From Medicago truncatula (Eukaryota; Streptophyta; Magnoliopsida; Fabales; Fabaceae): a stretch of 64,000 bases of DNA. Of the stretch, positions 21,702-32,830 are shown piece by piece (position 1 is the stretch's first letter; every line of letters starts with the position of its first letter). The stretch is taken from positions 39,966,576 through 40,030,575 of the forward strand of contig NC_053043.1 of the NCBI RefSeq assembly GCF_003473485.1, given 5' to 3'. Both the position numbers and the translations under genes were made by a program. Under the pieces are notes generated by a model. That model was given only the letters and a program-made list of their open reading frames with translations, did no database searches and was not told the origin of the DNA.

Positions 21702-21979
21702 ACATCAAAAAAGAAGTAGCGTAATTCCAAAAGATGAATAAGAGGATCAACCAAATAATTGTATTTTGTCCGGTTAAATTGAGTGATGTCAATTTAATTT
21801 CAAATTTTCCCTTCTTTGTGTTGTCTTAGACATATTTTATTGAATGGCTAATATCTATTGTTTTAGTATTAAAACCAAAGTAATCAAATTTTTCATAATA
21901 TTGTTTAATTATTTATTATCTTCATAGTAAGAAAAATAAAAATTGTAACAAAAAAAATACTGTTATAAAATAAAATAAA

Positions 21980-23377
21980 GGTTAAAATATGCATTTCATC
22001 CCTGTAAATATAGGGCATTTGAAATTTCATCCCTAAGGTTATTAATTCTCCCATTTTGCCACTGCAAATATTAATCACTTCAGTTTTGGTCCTAATTACG
22101 TTTTCTTGCCAATGTGGACTATGATTAGCTGACGTGGCACTGACTCACTCTGAAAACACACTGATGACTCACCCAAAAAGACATGAATGGATCATTTTAC
22201 CCTTAATGAACAAAGCCAACTGCGAAATGACCATTGTGTCCTTCCATCTTCTTCTTCTAAAAGCCAGTTCTCTCTCAATACTCCATCTTCTTCAAGAACT
22301 TGAACATGAAGAAAAAGAAGATGAAAAACATAAACATTGTTACGAATGATTTTGGAAATGGTCTAATCGAAAGCACCTTTGCTACCGATAACCTTTCAAG
22401 CTTGACTCATGCCGCTTCTTCTCCCTTTCTAAACTGAGTCAACTCACCACCAAACAGTTCTGCCATGTTTTAGTTTGTTCAATCAAATCCAAACCCAACA
22501 AATCTTCTTCTCAAAAATCATCGAACACCTTCCTACCACAACAAATCTTCTTCTTCCTCCCTCTCCAAAAACCAATCCACCCTCTGCTTCTCACTCGATC
22601 TAGAATCATGTTTATACCCCGTTCTCTTCTTCACCACAAACACGTGTCGAGGAAATCCAGAAAACAAAATGAGAATCCAAGATAGAACAACAAATTGGAA
22701 TTAGCGAAATTCAATTTTGATTTAAAAACACGATCCATTTTGACTTCGAAATTCAACCGACAAAATAGAAGAATCAAATCGACAAATCATCAAAGGTTGT
22801 CGTCTCAAACCCTTCCGCCGCATCCTCAAAATCACAATCACGAGTGAAGAAGTGAGATTTATAAGATGACAAAGGAATACAAAGAAGAAGATTGGGTTTA
22901 TGTGGTTGAAGCAACAGAAGGATGAAATTGTTGTTTATGTGACTGAGTTGTTCAAGAGAATGGGAAGAAGAAGAAGAAGAAGAATAGGTGATTGAGTTGT
23001 TTATGTAGTTTGAAGTTCTTGTTTGGATAATGTTATTGATTAATCCTTGTTGAGAGAAGATCAGGAGGGAAGATAGAGTCAAGTTTTGCAGGAGGTTATT
23101 TGAGTAGTGGGAGAGAAGAGTATCTTTGTCTTTTCCGTTTTGTTTGGAATTAGTAAGGGTATTTTTGACCATTCAAGCCAATTTCAATTGATTCAGCAAG
23201 CTTCTATCCTAGTCATCGTGTGCCACATCAGTAATCACAGTGCACATCGGCAAGAAAACGTAATTAGGACCAAAATTCAAGTGATTAATATTTGCTGGCA
23301 AAATGGGAGGATTAGTAACCTCATATATGAAATTTCAAATGCCTTATATTTGCAGGGATGAAATGCATATTTTAGTC
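21980..23377. mobile_element. Mutator-like element, 1398 bp
   Basis: Termini GGTTAAAATATGC and GCATATTTTAGTC sit inside long inverted arms (TGCATTTCATCCCTG..., GGTCCTAATTACGTTTTC... mirrored on the right). A perfect 9-bp target-site duplication, TAAAATAAA, lies at 21971-21979 and 23378-23386. The interior has no transposase. Open frames inside (up to 132 codons, serine- and leucine-rich, low complexity) are unlikely to be coding but could be captured host sequence. It lies about 150 bp upstream of the next gene. Confidence 0.85.
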
Positions 23378-23524
23378 TAAAATAAATATAAAAGTTTTTT
23401 TTTTTTTAGGAAATTATAAAAGGTGTTGTGAACAAGTAGTAGCATTCATTTCTCTCTTTCTTTCAAGAACTTGAACTTGTTATTACGAAGCTGAGAAAAA
23501 AGTGAGAATCAAAATCAATCAATC

Positions 23525-26041
23525 ATGGCGGCGTGGACAGCAGTAGCTCGGCAATCCATGAACATCGGACGCCTCTCCTCACCCAAATCCGCTTCACTCG
23601 TTCATCGCCGCGGCATGGCTGGTTCCGCCGGTATTCCCCTCCCTTCCTTCAAACCCTTTTCTGTCATTACTCTCAATTTCAAATCTTTCACTTTCATTTG
23701 TTCAAATCAGAAAATGGGCATTACATTATTAATTTGTTAGTTGCAATCTTCATCTTTTTTTTTAAATAATTAAATCTTTTCATTTTACTGTTAGATTTGT
23801 CAACAGCATGATTCCTAGATTCAATGTTTGTGTAGATTAATTAATGATGTTGTAAAATAAATTAGAGTCAATTTAGTCCTGACAAAAAATAATACCTGAC
23901 ATTTTCAAATTGGGGACAAATTAGTCCATAATGAGCTGGGGACGAATTTGTCATCTGTGTACAGATGTTAAGGACTAATCTGACTATTATTTTTTGTAGG
24001 GATTAAATTGGGCTCTTAGAAAATTTTGAGGGACCAAATTGGGTCTTTACTCAATAAATTATTGTGGAAAAATGAATTTTTAAGTCATCCGTAGAGATTA
24101 TGCTTTATTGGGTTGTTTGGAATAACTTATTTGAGCTTTATAATATTCATAAACACTTGCGTAAATATCTTGGAAGAGCTTATGAAAATAAGTTTATGAT
24201 ATGTCTGCAAGTTGTTTTCAATTTGTTTTCATATGCTGCTCCAGATGGCACATTGTTATCTGTTCTGGCTTATGTATGAATCGTCCTTATGCATTCACTC
24301 TTCAATTGAAGAATTAACTTCTACCACGCCTCATATACAATAAGTGTTTCAATAAGTTAAATATTCAAATGCTTACTTAATGTCATATTGTGTTAACATC
24401 TATAAAGCACGGACACAAATACAGACATCAGACACGGCACTGACACAGACACATCGATACCGATAAAATTGTGAGAAAATGACATGATTCAGTGTAATTA
24501 CAAGTGTCGGTGTCGAACACCAGGCCGCACCTTCAATCAGAAGTGGCAGTGCAACAAAGGTTAACATGAATAACTTCTGGGCAATATCTAAGTATATACG
24601 AATGAAATGAAGATCCAAAATCATCAGTGAAGTCGTTGCATCTTAACTTCTGGTAGGATGTTATGTGTTTCACTTTTTAGTGTGATCCTAGCTGCGGACT
24701 AGGAGAGAAAAATGGAGTGTTAGACTCATCCAGTTTAGTGATGTGTGGAATGATAGTCAGGAATCACGATGTTTTAGTAAAGGCGTTGCAATTTAGGCTG
24801 TATTTGTGTTCTCTTTTAGACATTTTATTTTATAAATATAGATTGATCTACAATGCAACCAGAAGGAAGGTACATACTAGGATTGGAAATTTGCTTATTG
24901 TGTTCTCTTTGGCTATGAAAATGGAACTTATATGCTAAAAGTGGGTTAATGTTGACATTTGAACCACTGGTGAAGCTAGTAGAATGATTGATGACGTGAA
25001 ATATTTCCTCTTCTTTCTTGATTAATTTACTTGCCTATATTAATTCGACATGTTGCATTGTAGATCCTCATGGAACTCCAAAGGTGAACATTTGGCAGGA
25101 TCCACTGTCTCCATCTAAGTGGAAAGAAGAACATGTGAGTAACTTACGGTTTTTAGAATCTCTCTTTCTAGTTTAAGATCTCTAACAGATTAACCACCAT
25201 TTGATTCTGAGACATTTTAGTAAAGACAATAATATTCTGCTGTGATAGTATCCTCTTTGAACGTGAACAACTTCTTAATGGCTTTTTGATGAAGACATAT
25301 ATTTGAAAGCAGTTTCCCTGAAAATCACTTTTATTTTAATCTTAAACAAACAGGCCCTTAGGGAACTTGAGAACAGTACACACCTGTATACTCCTGATAT
25401 AATTATGCATACGCGCAGATAGTGAACAACACAAACTATCTTTTTCAAGTGATGTTTAGATAACTGATTAGCCATTGAACTACTATGCCAAGGAAGAAGG
25501 TTGAGTAATGCAACTTGTAAACATTTAGATTGCCTCATGACATCATAAACGTGTTTTTGTTAATATTTAGTCATACTAAAATTTTGAATGGTTCACCAAG
25601 TCTTTTGTTGTTACAGTTTGTGATTGCTTCTTTGACTGGATGGACTTTACTCTTCTACAGTGGTTACAAGTTCTTCACTGGTGGCAAGAAGGAAGAGGTA
25701 TGCAAGATTACCTTATGGGATATTCGATGAATTTTATGATTGTTCCGTACAATGAACGTACTCTACCTTGTTACCGTGATTTTACTTTATAAAGCTCGTG
25801 ATTTTAATTTTAGGATTGTGTAGTAAACAATAGCAACCAAAGCATTCCTTGGGTTAAATGCTTAAATACAGCCAAATATGCAAAATATGATCACATGCAT
25901 ATGCTATTTATGTATCATTATATAAAATAAAATAAAACTTCGAGTATAATTTTTAAGATTTTAAAATAAGCATGAAATTTTCTTATGAACTCTTTTTGTC
26001 ATGTCTTACTGCAGAAGGTTGCAGAACCAAGCAAGGCCTGA
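23525..26041 (+). CDS. Small probable mitochondrial membrane protein, 94 residues
   Basis: Four exons (23525-23630, 25064-25134, 25617-25697, 26015-26041) join in phase with GT...AG introns. The N-terminal 30 residues are rich in Arg, Ser and Ala without acidic residues (MAAWTAVARQSMN..., HRRGMAGSA), typical of a mitochondrial presequence. Then come DPHGTPKVNIWQDPLSPSKW, one hydrophobic segment (about residues 60-79, FVIASLTGWTLLFYSGYKFF) and a charged tail. The layout suits an accessory subunit of the respiratory chain or ATP synthase, but I cannot name the family. ATG is the first in the exon (AATCATGG context). The last exon and 3' flank are duplicated at about 29395-29995. Confidence 0.8.
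23868..24003. mobile_element. Small TIR element in intron 1
   Basis: AGAGTCAATTTAGTCC...CAAAAAATAATA on the left mirrors TATTATTTTTTGTAGGGATTAAATTGGGCTCT on the right, giving an inverted repeat of about 35 bp. No target duplication was settled. Confidence 0.5.
24399..24525 (+). repeat. Dispersed repeat, copy in intron 1
   Basis: The motif series GCACGGACACA, GACACAGACAC, CGATACCGATAA, GAGAAAATGACATGATTCA and GTGTCGGTGTCGAACAC is found, reversed and decayed, at about 2318-2440 (ACACTGACACGATACC..., GTCAATGTTTGTATCCGTGC). It is probably an old MITE family. Confidence 0.5.
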
Positions 26042-26736
26042 GATTTTAATAACAACTGCTAAGAAGTTGCTGTCCAGGTTGTGATTTTTATCTTTTGTGA
26101 AGAGAAGCCAGTTTTGGGCAATTTTATTAGTGTTGTTTGCATAGCACTTAAAGTATGGTTTAGGACTAATTACAGCTTTTAGTTTTCTATTGTTACTGTA
26201 TTATTGTCTCTTGGTAATAAGTTGTAACATTTTGTGGGATACAACCCCGGCTGCTGATAAATTAGCTTGCCGAAATTGGTTTATAAAACTTTCAACAACT
26301 TTTGTTCTTGCTTCCCTACGACTCATGTCATGATTTTAGAAGCAGAAAGAAAAAAAAGCTAAACAACTTGACCGTGGAATCAATTTTACGGTCACAATAT
26401 CATTAAATTAATTCAATGGGTGAGTTATGATGAAGTTAAGAAAATATTTATTCTATCTTAATTTTAAGTGTTTTTTTTTTTTTTGTAAATCAATTAGATT
26501 AATGATTAATCTGACATGAAACTAAAATGCTAAGGTGATTAGCCATATAAGCACAATAAGCCAAGCAGAATATATAGAATATGATTGTTTCTCTATTATA
26601 TGATTTAGTCATGTAATTCTATTGATAGTAACGTAGAGATTTCTACCCCGTGTTTTGCTATTTTGCCCATTTTAGGATTTTCAATTCATTGTTCATTTTT
26701 CAATTTCTAAGTTAATTTAAGAGTCACTCACTTTAA

Positions 26737-27365
26737 AGATGCTTACACTTCCCTCCCTTATTGTGTTAAAATATACACTCCCCGCTTCTTTTATTCAAAA
26801 TATTTTACTCCCCTCCCTTAAAAGAAGCTTGAATTACATTCCCCTTCCCTCTTATGTTAAAATCTACACTTTAATTCTTCAATAATTTTTTTTTATTTCT
26901 AATAATCTAAAAAAAATAAAAAATCTAACACACTTCGAAAAAAATAGTATTGTGGGTCTATTTTAATACAATCAAAATTTGAATACATATTTTTTATTCA
27001 CAATTTAATAAACATATAGTTTTAAACACTAATATAAAATATGAAGCAAACCATATGAGAAAAATTACTAAATACAATAAAGTATGGTTATTTAAAAGTT
27101 AATTTTATACTCTAAAATATAAAATTAATAGCAAAATATATAAATTTAATTATCATTGATATTTAAATTCTTAAGAAATAAATTTATTACTCTTAAATGG
27201 TGGTTCAAAATTAATATATATCATAAAAATATTTATTTAAGTTAAAATAGATTAAAGTGTAGTGCATATTTAATTATTAAGGAAGAGGGTTGTAATTCAA
27301 ACATTTTTTAGGAGAGGGAAGTATAAATTTTTCTTTTCAAGGGAGGAAAGTGTATATTTAATGGT
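26737..27365. mobile_element. Degenerate inverted-repeat element
   Basis: TACACTTCCCTCCCTTA near 26745 and AAGGGAGGAAAGTGTA near 27340 form the outer pair. Inner matches (GAATTACATTCCCCTTCC versus GGAAGAGGGTTGTAATTC) continue the inverted symmetry around an AT-rich middle. Exact ends and target duplication are unclear. Confidence 0.5.
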
Positions 27366-27736
27366 GATATATGGTGAAATCATACTACGTTAACTTGTTT
27401 CTCAGCCGTGTAATGGATTGAAAGTAATTGAAAAAATAGTAAATTTTGTATTTTGAGTGACCCCCAAAAATTTCGAAGTTTCATATTGTTGAGGCTGTTA
27501 CTTTATATTCAAAGTAGTGATGATATAGACCTATAAACAAATTTGTAATCTAAATATAATTTTTTTTCCTTATCCTATTCGGGTTTTTTCAGCTAGTTAT
27601 TTTGTGAAAATTTATCTTTAAATAGTTAATATGATAATTGACTCTATCCTTATTCTTTAATTAGTCATTTTGAACTAAATAAAAACTTATCTCATCCACG
27701 TCATTAATGTGCGTGTAAAAATCATCTTTGTGACCT

Positions 27737-27746
27737 ATAAATAGAG
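27737..27746 (+). promoter_or_regulatory. TATA box of orphan gene A
   Basis: CTATAAATAG lies about 80 bases before the first ATG. In paralogue B the equivalent place is occupied by an expanded TA/GA microsatellite. Confidence 0.5.
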
Positions 27747-27909
27747 GCCATAACTTACCACTTGAGAGACACCTTCATTTGTACTTTGACTAAATCCATT
27801 CCACAAATCATTGCAAACATGCTTAGATCTGTTGATTATATTGACCCATTCCAATGGCTATATTCCCTCATTCACAATCACCAACTTTGATTTTGATGAA
27901 CTGATTTCA

Positions 27910-28215
27910 ATGAGAGAAAGCACCATGTCTGTTGGCAAGACCAAGAAAACCAAACGCAGGACCAACCGAATAATGTTGGAGACCATTCCAGAGGAAAGAG
28001 AGCTATATGTTGATAATAAGGACAAAGATACTAATCCAGAAGAACTTGAAAAAGCTTACATCCATTTGGAAATTGATTTGCAAGTGCTGAGGAAGTCCTT
28101 CGATATGGGACTTTGTGTACTATGCTTTAGCTTAGGGTACATGGTTTCTACTAAATTTCACCCACGGACCAAGTTTTCTTCACTTTTATCATCATCTTCT
28201 TTCTTGTTCTTGTAA
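27910..28215 (+). CDS. Orphan small protein, paralogue A
   Basis: 101 residues from the ATG at 27910: a basic SVGKTKKTKRR patch, then MLETIPEERE, an acidic mid-section (DNKDKDTNPEELEK), a short helical region (HLEIDLQVLRK) and a hydrophobic CVLCFSLGYMVST segment near the C-terminus. I recognise no family. The paralogue at 32831 keeps the protein sequence much better than the surrounding DNA, so it was probably coding. The first ATG in the region (27819), homologous to the paralogue's start, is out of frame here and gives only a 23-codon frame, so either the start moved or this copy is weakened. The upstream sequence has CTATAAATAG (27737-27746), a good TATA box. Confidence 0.55.
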   Translation: MRESTMSVGKTKKTKRRTNRIMLETIPEERELYVDNKDKDTNPEELEKAYIHLEIDLQVLRKSFDMGLCVLCFSLGYMVSTKFHPRTKFSSLLSSSSFLFL

Positions 28216-28299
28216 TATATGTAGGTTTCTTTAGGCGATTGTAACATATGTAGTTGTAATAGTCGGAATTAGAATGACATTAAGTTGCAAATATATGTA

Positions 28300-28770
28300 G
28301 GTTTCTTTAGGGGATTGTAACATATGTAAGAGCAGTTGTAAGAACCTGGTAATGCGAACAACAAAATAATTGCTTTGTCTTCCTCATCGATCTTCACCCC
28401 AAATCGTACCGGATCAATCATTATGTTGTTGAAGATATTGATATGTATTTGTATATCAGATCCTCCATGCATATTCAGACTGTATAGTCGTTGCTTCACG
28501 GATAGTTTGTTCACTAGCATCTGCAGGATATGATACATCACCTTGTCTGAAAACATAGATGTATCAACCTTGTGACATTCTCCTTCATCTTGACCCAATC
28601 AATTTTGTCCATGTTTGCCAGTTTCGTCTCACGTAGCGCCTTTTGTAAACTTTATTGAGCCAGCAAATTCTTATCCCTCGTTTGCCATAATCCGAAATTA
28701 CCCATTTCGTTGAACCTTGTCAACTCCAATTTTGCACCAGAGTTAATCTCCATCTAATACCAATTGTTAG
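28300..28770 (-). pseudogene. Ty1/copia-type gag fragment with primer-binding site
   Basis: Read on the minus strand, the sequence starts with TTGGTATTAGATGG, close to the TGGTATCAGA primer-binding site for initiator tRNA-Met in copia elements. Broken gag-like coding follows: KLELTRFNEMGNFGLW, KIDWVKMKE, then SDKVMYHILQM, IHINIFNNIM, KIDEEDKAIILLFALPGSY. Stops and frameshifts are present. Sequence beyond 28770 (to perhaps 29160) may be LTR. This is retrotransposon debris with no intact element. Confidence 0.7.
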
Positions 28771-29330
28771 AACAATAACCGCTAAAAGAAGAATAAAGAA
28801 ATGTAAGTCACAAACAATGAAACACAATCGTTTGTTTACATATAGTTCGGCCGAATGAGCCTGCTTCTGCGACTACAAAGCCATTATAGCTATGTATATT
28901 ACTTGATTGGATTAGAATTTACAATGTTACAAGAAGAAGAAAAAAAAATGATACTACTGTTCATATTACAACGATAACAATGAAATGCACCGTGGGGTTC
29001 TCCCCTTCCATAACAAACATTTAGGTCAAACACAAGTTTGGACCAAACGTAAGGGCAGGAGCGAAGGGAGCTTCGCAACACTACGTTAATTCATCTCTCT
29101 CACCCCTTATCATTTTTTGTGCATATGAGCCATACACAACATATATTTGGTGACCTTCCCTGGCCTATGGCATCTACATGTATGTTTTATCAAGGTCAAG
29201 ACATATAAGTTTTGTCATTTACCAACGAACTGACTAACAAATAAACTATACTTCTGTAAAAATTTAAAACAAATTGAACATGCATCAACAGTCTTATGCA
29301 ACAAATTGAACTGACTAACATGCATCAACT
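28771..29330. other. Possible LTR remnant and spacer
   Basis: It lies directly upstream, in minus-strand terms, of the primer-binding-like site, and would hold the LTR of the copia fragment. LTR ends and a target duplication were not found. Confidence 0.3.
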
Positions 29331-29339
29331 ATCTAGTAT

Positions 29340-29995
29340 TATCCTTTAAAATAAGCATGGAATTTTGTTATGAACTCTTTGTCATGTCTTACTGCAGAAG
29401 GTTGCAGAACCAAGCAAGGCTTGAGATTTCAACAACAACTGCTAAGAAGTTGCTGTCCGGGTTGTGATTTTTATCTTTTGTGAAGAGAAGCCAGTTTTGG
29501 GCAATTTTATTAGTGTTGTTTGCATAGCACTTAGGGTGTGTTTGGTTTGCAAAACAGTAAGTACTGGACAGAACAGTACAACACAAGGCAGAACAGCACA
29601 TAACAAATTTTTTATGGTATTGAGTAATTTTTTGTTTTATATGATTTTTGAGGGACAAAATGTTATTTTGGTATTTTAGACAACTTGTACGTGGGACAAA
29701 AAGTTGTGATGTGGTTTGGTGAGGGATAAAAATATGAGTTTTTGTCCTGTCCCTTGCCTCCAGTTTGTCCTGTATCTGAAACAATTTTACAAATCAAACA
29801 CTAGACAACTAGAGTTGTTCTGTCCTGTCCTTCATTTTTTAGTAAATCAAACGCACCCTTAAAGTATGGTTTAGGACTAATTACAGCTTTTAGAATTCTA
29901 TTGTTATGCATTATTGTCTCTTGGTAATAAGTTGTAACATTTTGTGGAATTCAACCCCGGCTGCTGATAAATTAGTTTGCCGAGATTGGTTTTTA
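29340..29995 (+). pseudogene. Duplicated last exon and 3' UTR of the 94-residue protein gene
   Basis: GTCATGTCTTACTGCAGAAGGTTGCAGAACC... through the stop and 3' UTR repeats 25960-26300 almost exactly, including the splice acceptor, the codons for KVAEPSKA and the stop. The first three exons are absent. The copy is interrupted by a 325-bp MITE (29534-29858). It is the left edge of a duplicated block that ends after orphan gene B. Confidence 0.88.
29534..29858. mobile_element. PIF/Harbinger-type MITE, 325 bp
   Basis: Termini GGGTGTGTTTGGTTTGC and GTAAATCAAACGCACCC are inverted repeats, flanked by TTA on both sides (29531-29533 and 29859-29861), the 3-bp target duplication typical of PIF/Harbinger. 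The undisturbed paralogous site at 26148-26150 (GCACTTAAAGTATGG) has a single TTA and no insert. Confidence 0.92.
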
Positions 29996-30550
29996 ATGTT
30001 CAACAACTTTCTCACTTGCTTCCCTACGATGATTGCGCTTGTTTCGACTTAAAAAAAAATATATAGATTTTATGTTAGAAGAATCTAGAGATTTTGTAGA
30101 GTCCGAAGTTATTTTTGTTTGTTTATTTCCCATAAAAATCACTTTAAAAAAAATGAGTTTTAACTTATACATGTGTAACATCTCCTTGTTTTTGGAAAAA
30201 AATAGATCTTTGGAAAAGTAAGTTCTAATAGCTATTTATTTTAGTCAAAATATATATTTTGATAAATGATTTTTTAAAAAATCCTAAACAAATACTTGAA
30301 AAAAACAAGACAAAAGAGATTTTTTTTTAATAAAAAAAAAGACTTTTTTACAAAATAATTGGAAACAACCGGACTCTATAATTCAAATATACACCCCTGA
30401 TTTTCTGCAACAAATCTTGATCATTGAATCAATTTAACGGTCACGATATCGTTAGATTACTTCAATGGGTGAGTTATGCTGAAGTTAAGAAAATATTAAT
30501 GTTTTCTTTATAAAAAAAAAATCTTTATGTTATCTTAATGCGGAAGTTAA

Positions 30551-30648
30551 GATTAATTTTTTTTTTTTTTGTAGTGGTCGGAGTTTGAACGCCGGACCTT
30601 ACATATATTATGCGTTGTTCAATACCAACTAAATTAAGTTCACGAGGA
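30551..30648 (-). mobile_element. SINE-like sequence, minus strand
   Basis: Read on the minus strand: AATTTAGTTGG (box A-like), GGCGTTCAAACTCC (box B-like), CCACTAC, then an A-tail (the T-run at 30555-30570 on the plus strand). The head resembles the SINE at 7293. The target duplication is unclear. Confidence 0.6.
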
Positions 30649-30921
30649 CAGTTAAAACTAAATTACTATATATAGTCAAAGTGATATACAAATGCAAAGA
30701 CTGAATTACTGCGTTTAAATCACCAATTATTGCTATAATAATAATTTGACTTTACAAATGCAAAGACTCAATTAGTGCGATTTAATCTATCTGATTATGG
30801 GCATGTTTGTTATAGCTTTTTCCAAAATAGATTTTGGTATGTAATGTGATTTTGTTATAATTTTTTTGACAAAGAAACCTTTAAGGAAAGCTTCAAATGA
30901 AAAATATGTTTGAATAGTTTA

Positions 30922-32068
30922 GGGTTAATAGTGTTTTTGGCCCCTGTAATATAGTGCGCTTTTTGTTTTAGTCCCTGTAATTTATTTTTTTTAGATTCCA
31001 CCCTTGAAAAATGAAGATTCTTCAGGATTGTCCCGTCACCCCAATGTGTCAGCAGAATCTCCTACGTGGCAGTGACGTGTCAAATTTTTTTTTTAAATTT
31101 TTTTCATGACACGCGTGTAAATGAACGTCACCTGACATTTGTGATTTTTTTTAAATAAAAAAAATTAATAAAAATACTGAAAATTTTAAAAAAATATATG
31201 GAAAAATTAATAATGATTAAAAAAATCTGGTAAAATAAAAAATAATGCAAAAAATCTGGAAATATTTAAAAAAATTGTGAAAAAGATTAATAAATATTGA
31301 AATTTTCAATTTTTTTTTCCAGAATATCATATTTAAAAAAATAAATTTTCGAAAAATATTATGAAAAAGATTTAAATAAAACTTCTTACTTTTGAAAATA
31401 AAAATATGAATTTTTTAATTTTACCGGAATTGAAAAAAATCTTGAAATTTGATTTTTTTCTGAATATATTAATTTTTAGAAAATTTTGATATATATTAAT
31501 CTTTTCCAGATTTTTTTTTAATTTTTCCCGAATTTTTTCATTATTTTTCTTTTTACCAGATATTTTTAATCATTTTTTATTTTTATTAATTTTTCCAGAT
31601 TTTTTAAATTTTTCATAAAATTTCCAGGTTTTGTTTTAATTTTTTAAGATTTTTTTCGTTTTTAAATTTCACGTTTTTTAAAATTATATATTTTTTTTAA
31701 ATTATAAATGACGTGACATTTTTAAATTTTACGTTTTTTAAAATTATATTTATAATTTTTCTAGATTTTTTCATTACTTTTTATTTTACCAGATTTTTTT
31801 AATCATTATTAATTTTTTAAGTTTTTTTTATTTTTATTTAAAAAAAATCACAAATGCCACGTGGCGTTTATTTACAGCGTGCTATGAAAAAAAAATTAAA
31901 AAAAAAATTGTCACGTCACTGCCACGTAAGAGATTCTGCTGACACATTGGGGTGAGGGGCCAATCCTGAAGAAACTTCATTTTTCAAGGGTGGAATCTAA
32001 AAAAAAAAATTACAGGGGCTAAAACCAAAAGTGCACTATATTACAGGGGCCAAAAACACTATTAACCC
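30922..32068. mobile_element. Foldback Mutator-like element, 1147 bp
   Basis: It begins GGGTTAATAG and ends CTATTAACCC, like the element at 8875, with long arms (TGTAATATAGTGC..., CACCCCAATGTGTCAGCAGAATCTC... mirrored on the right). A perfect 9-bp target-site duplication, AATAGTTTA, lies at 30913-30921 and 32069-32077. The core is A/T-rich low-complexity with no transposase. A perfect GCCACGTGGC palindrome lies at 31856-31865, inside the right arm. Confidence 0.9.
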
Positions 32069-32734
32069 AATAGTTTATCTTAAAATATCATTATAAATAT
32101 TTCATCATTTTGTTATAATTTTTTGTGATACTAAAATTTTGAAAAAATCTCAAAAAAAAAAAGATATTTCAAATAGCTTTTCATAAAAATCATTTTTGAA
32201 AGATGTCATTTTAAAAAAATATGTGATTTTTATTATGTAAAATCTCGAACAATGAATATTTAAGTTAGTGAATGTCAAAATCTCTTTTTTAACTTATATC
32301 AAATGAGTTTGAAATAACTTTTACTATTTTTGAGTAAATTTTTAAAAAAAAATCCATTTTTAAAAATATAAAGGAAAATCCATTTTTTTAGAATCTAAAT
32401 CAAACGGGCCTTATGTTACGTTAATACTAGCAGAATTTAATTCACATACTTCACACAAATTTAGCAGACGATCTCACTCTTGTTTGATATTCATTATTTG
32501 TTATCCAAAATCGCCGTCAACACTTATAAACAAATTCGTAATCTAAAAATCATTTTTTCTCTTATCATGTTTAGATTTTTCCAGCTAGTCATTTTTTGTT
32601 AAAAGTTATTCTTAAATGGTTAATATATATAGTTGACTTTATCTTTATTCCTTGTTTAGTCCTTTTTAACAATATCAAATTATCTTATCTCATCCACGTA
32701 ATTAATGTGCGTGTAATAACAATTATCTTTACAA

Positions 32735-32735
<1 letters not shown>

Positions 32736-32781
<46 letters not shown>
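32736..32781. repeat. (TA)n(GA)n microsatellite
   Basis: A TA run of about 30 bases passes straight into a GA run of about 15 bases, immediately upstream of orphan gene B. Confidence 0.9.
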
Positions 32782-32830
32782 GCCTTCAATCACCACTTGA
32801 AAGACATACTTTGTCTAAACCATTGCCAAC

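Noticed and set aside
22774..23172. 132-codon minus-strand open frame with poly-Ser
   Set aside because: It lies inside a MULE, is low complexity and spans an arm of the inverted repeat; no homology recognised.
28269..28598. 109-codon open frame as a separate gene
   Set aside because: It is the most open piece of the copia gag fragment.
29389..29784. 131-codon minus-strand frame
   Set aside because: Antisense of the duplicated 3' UTR plus the PIF MITE.
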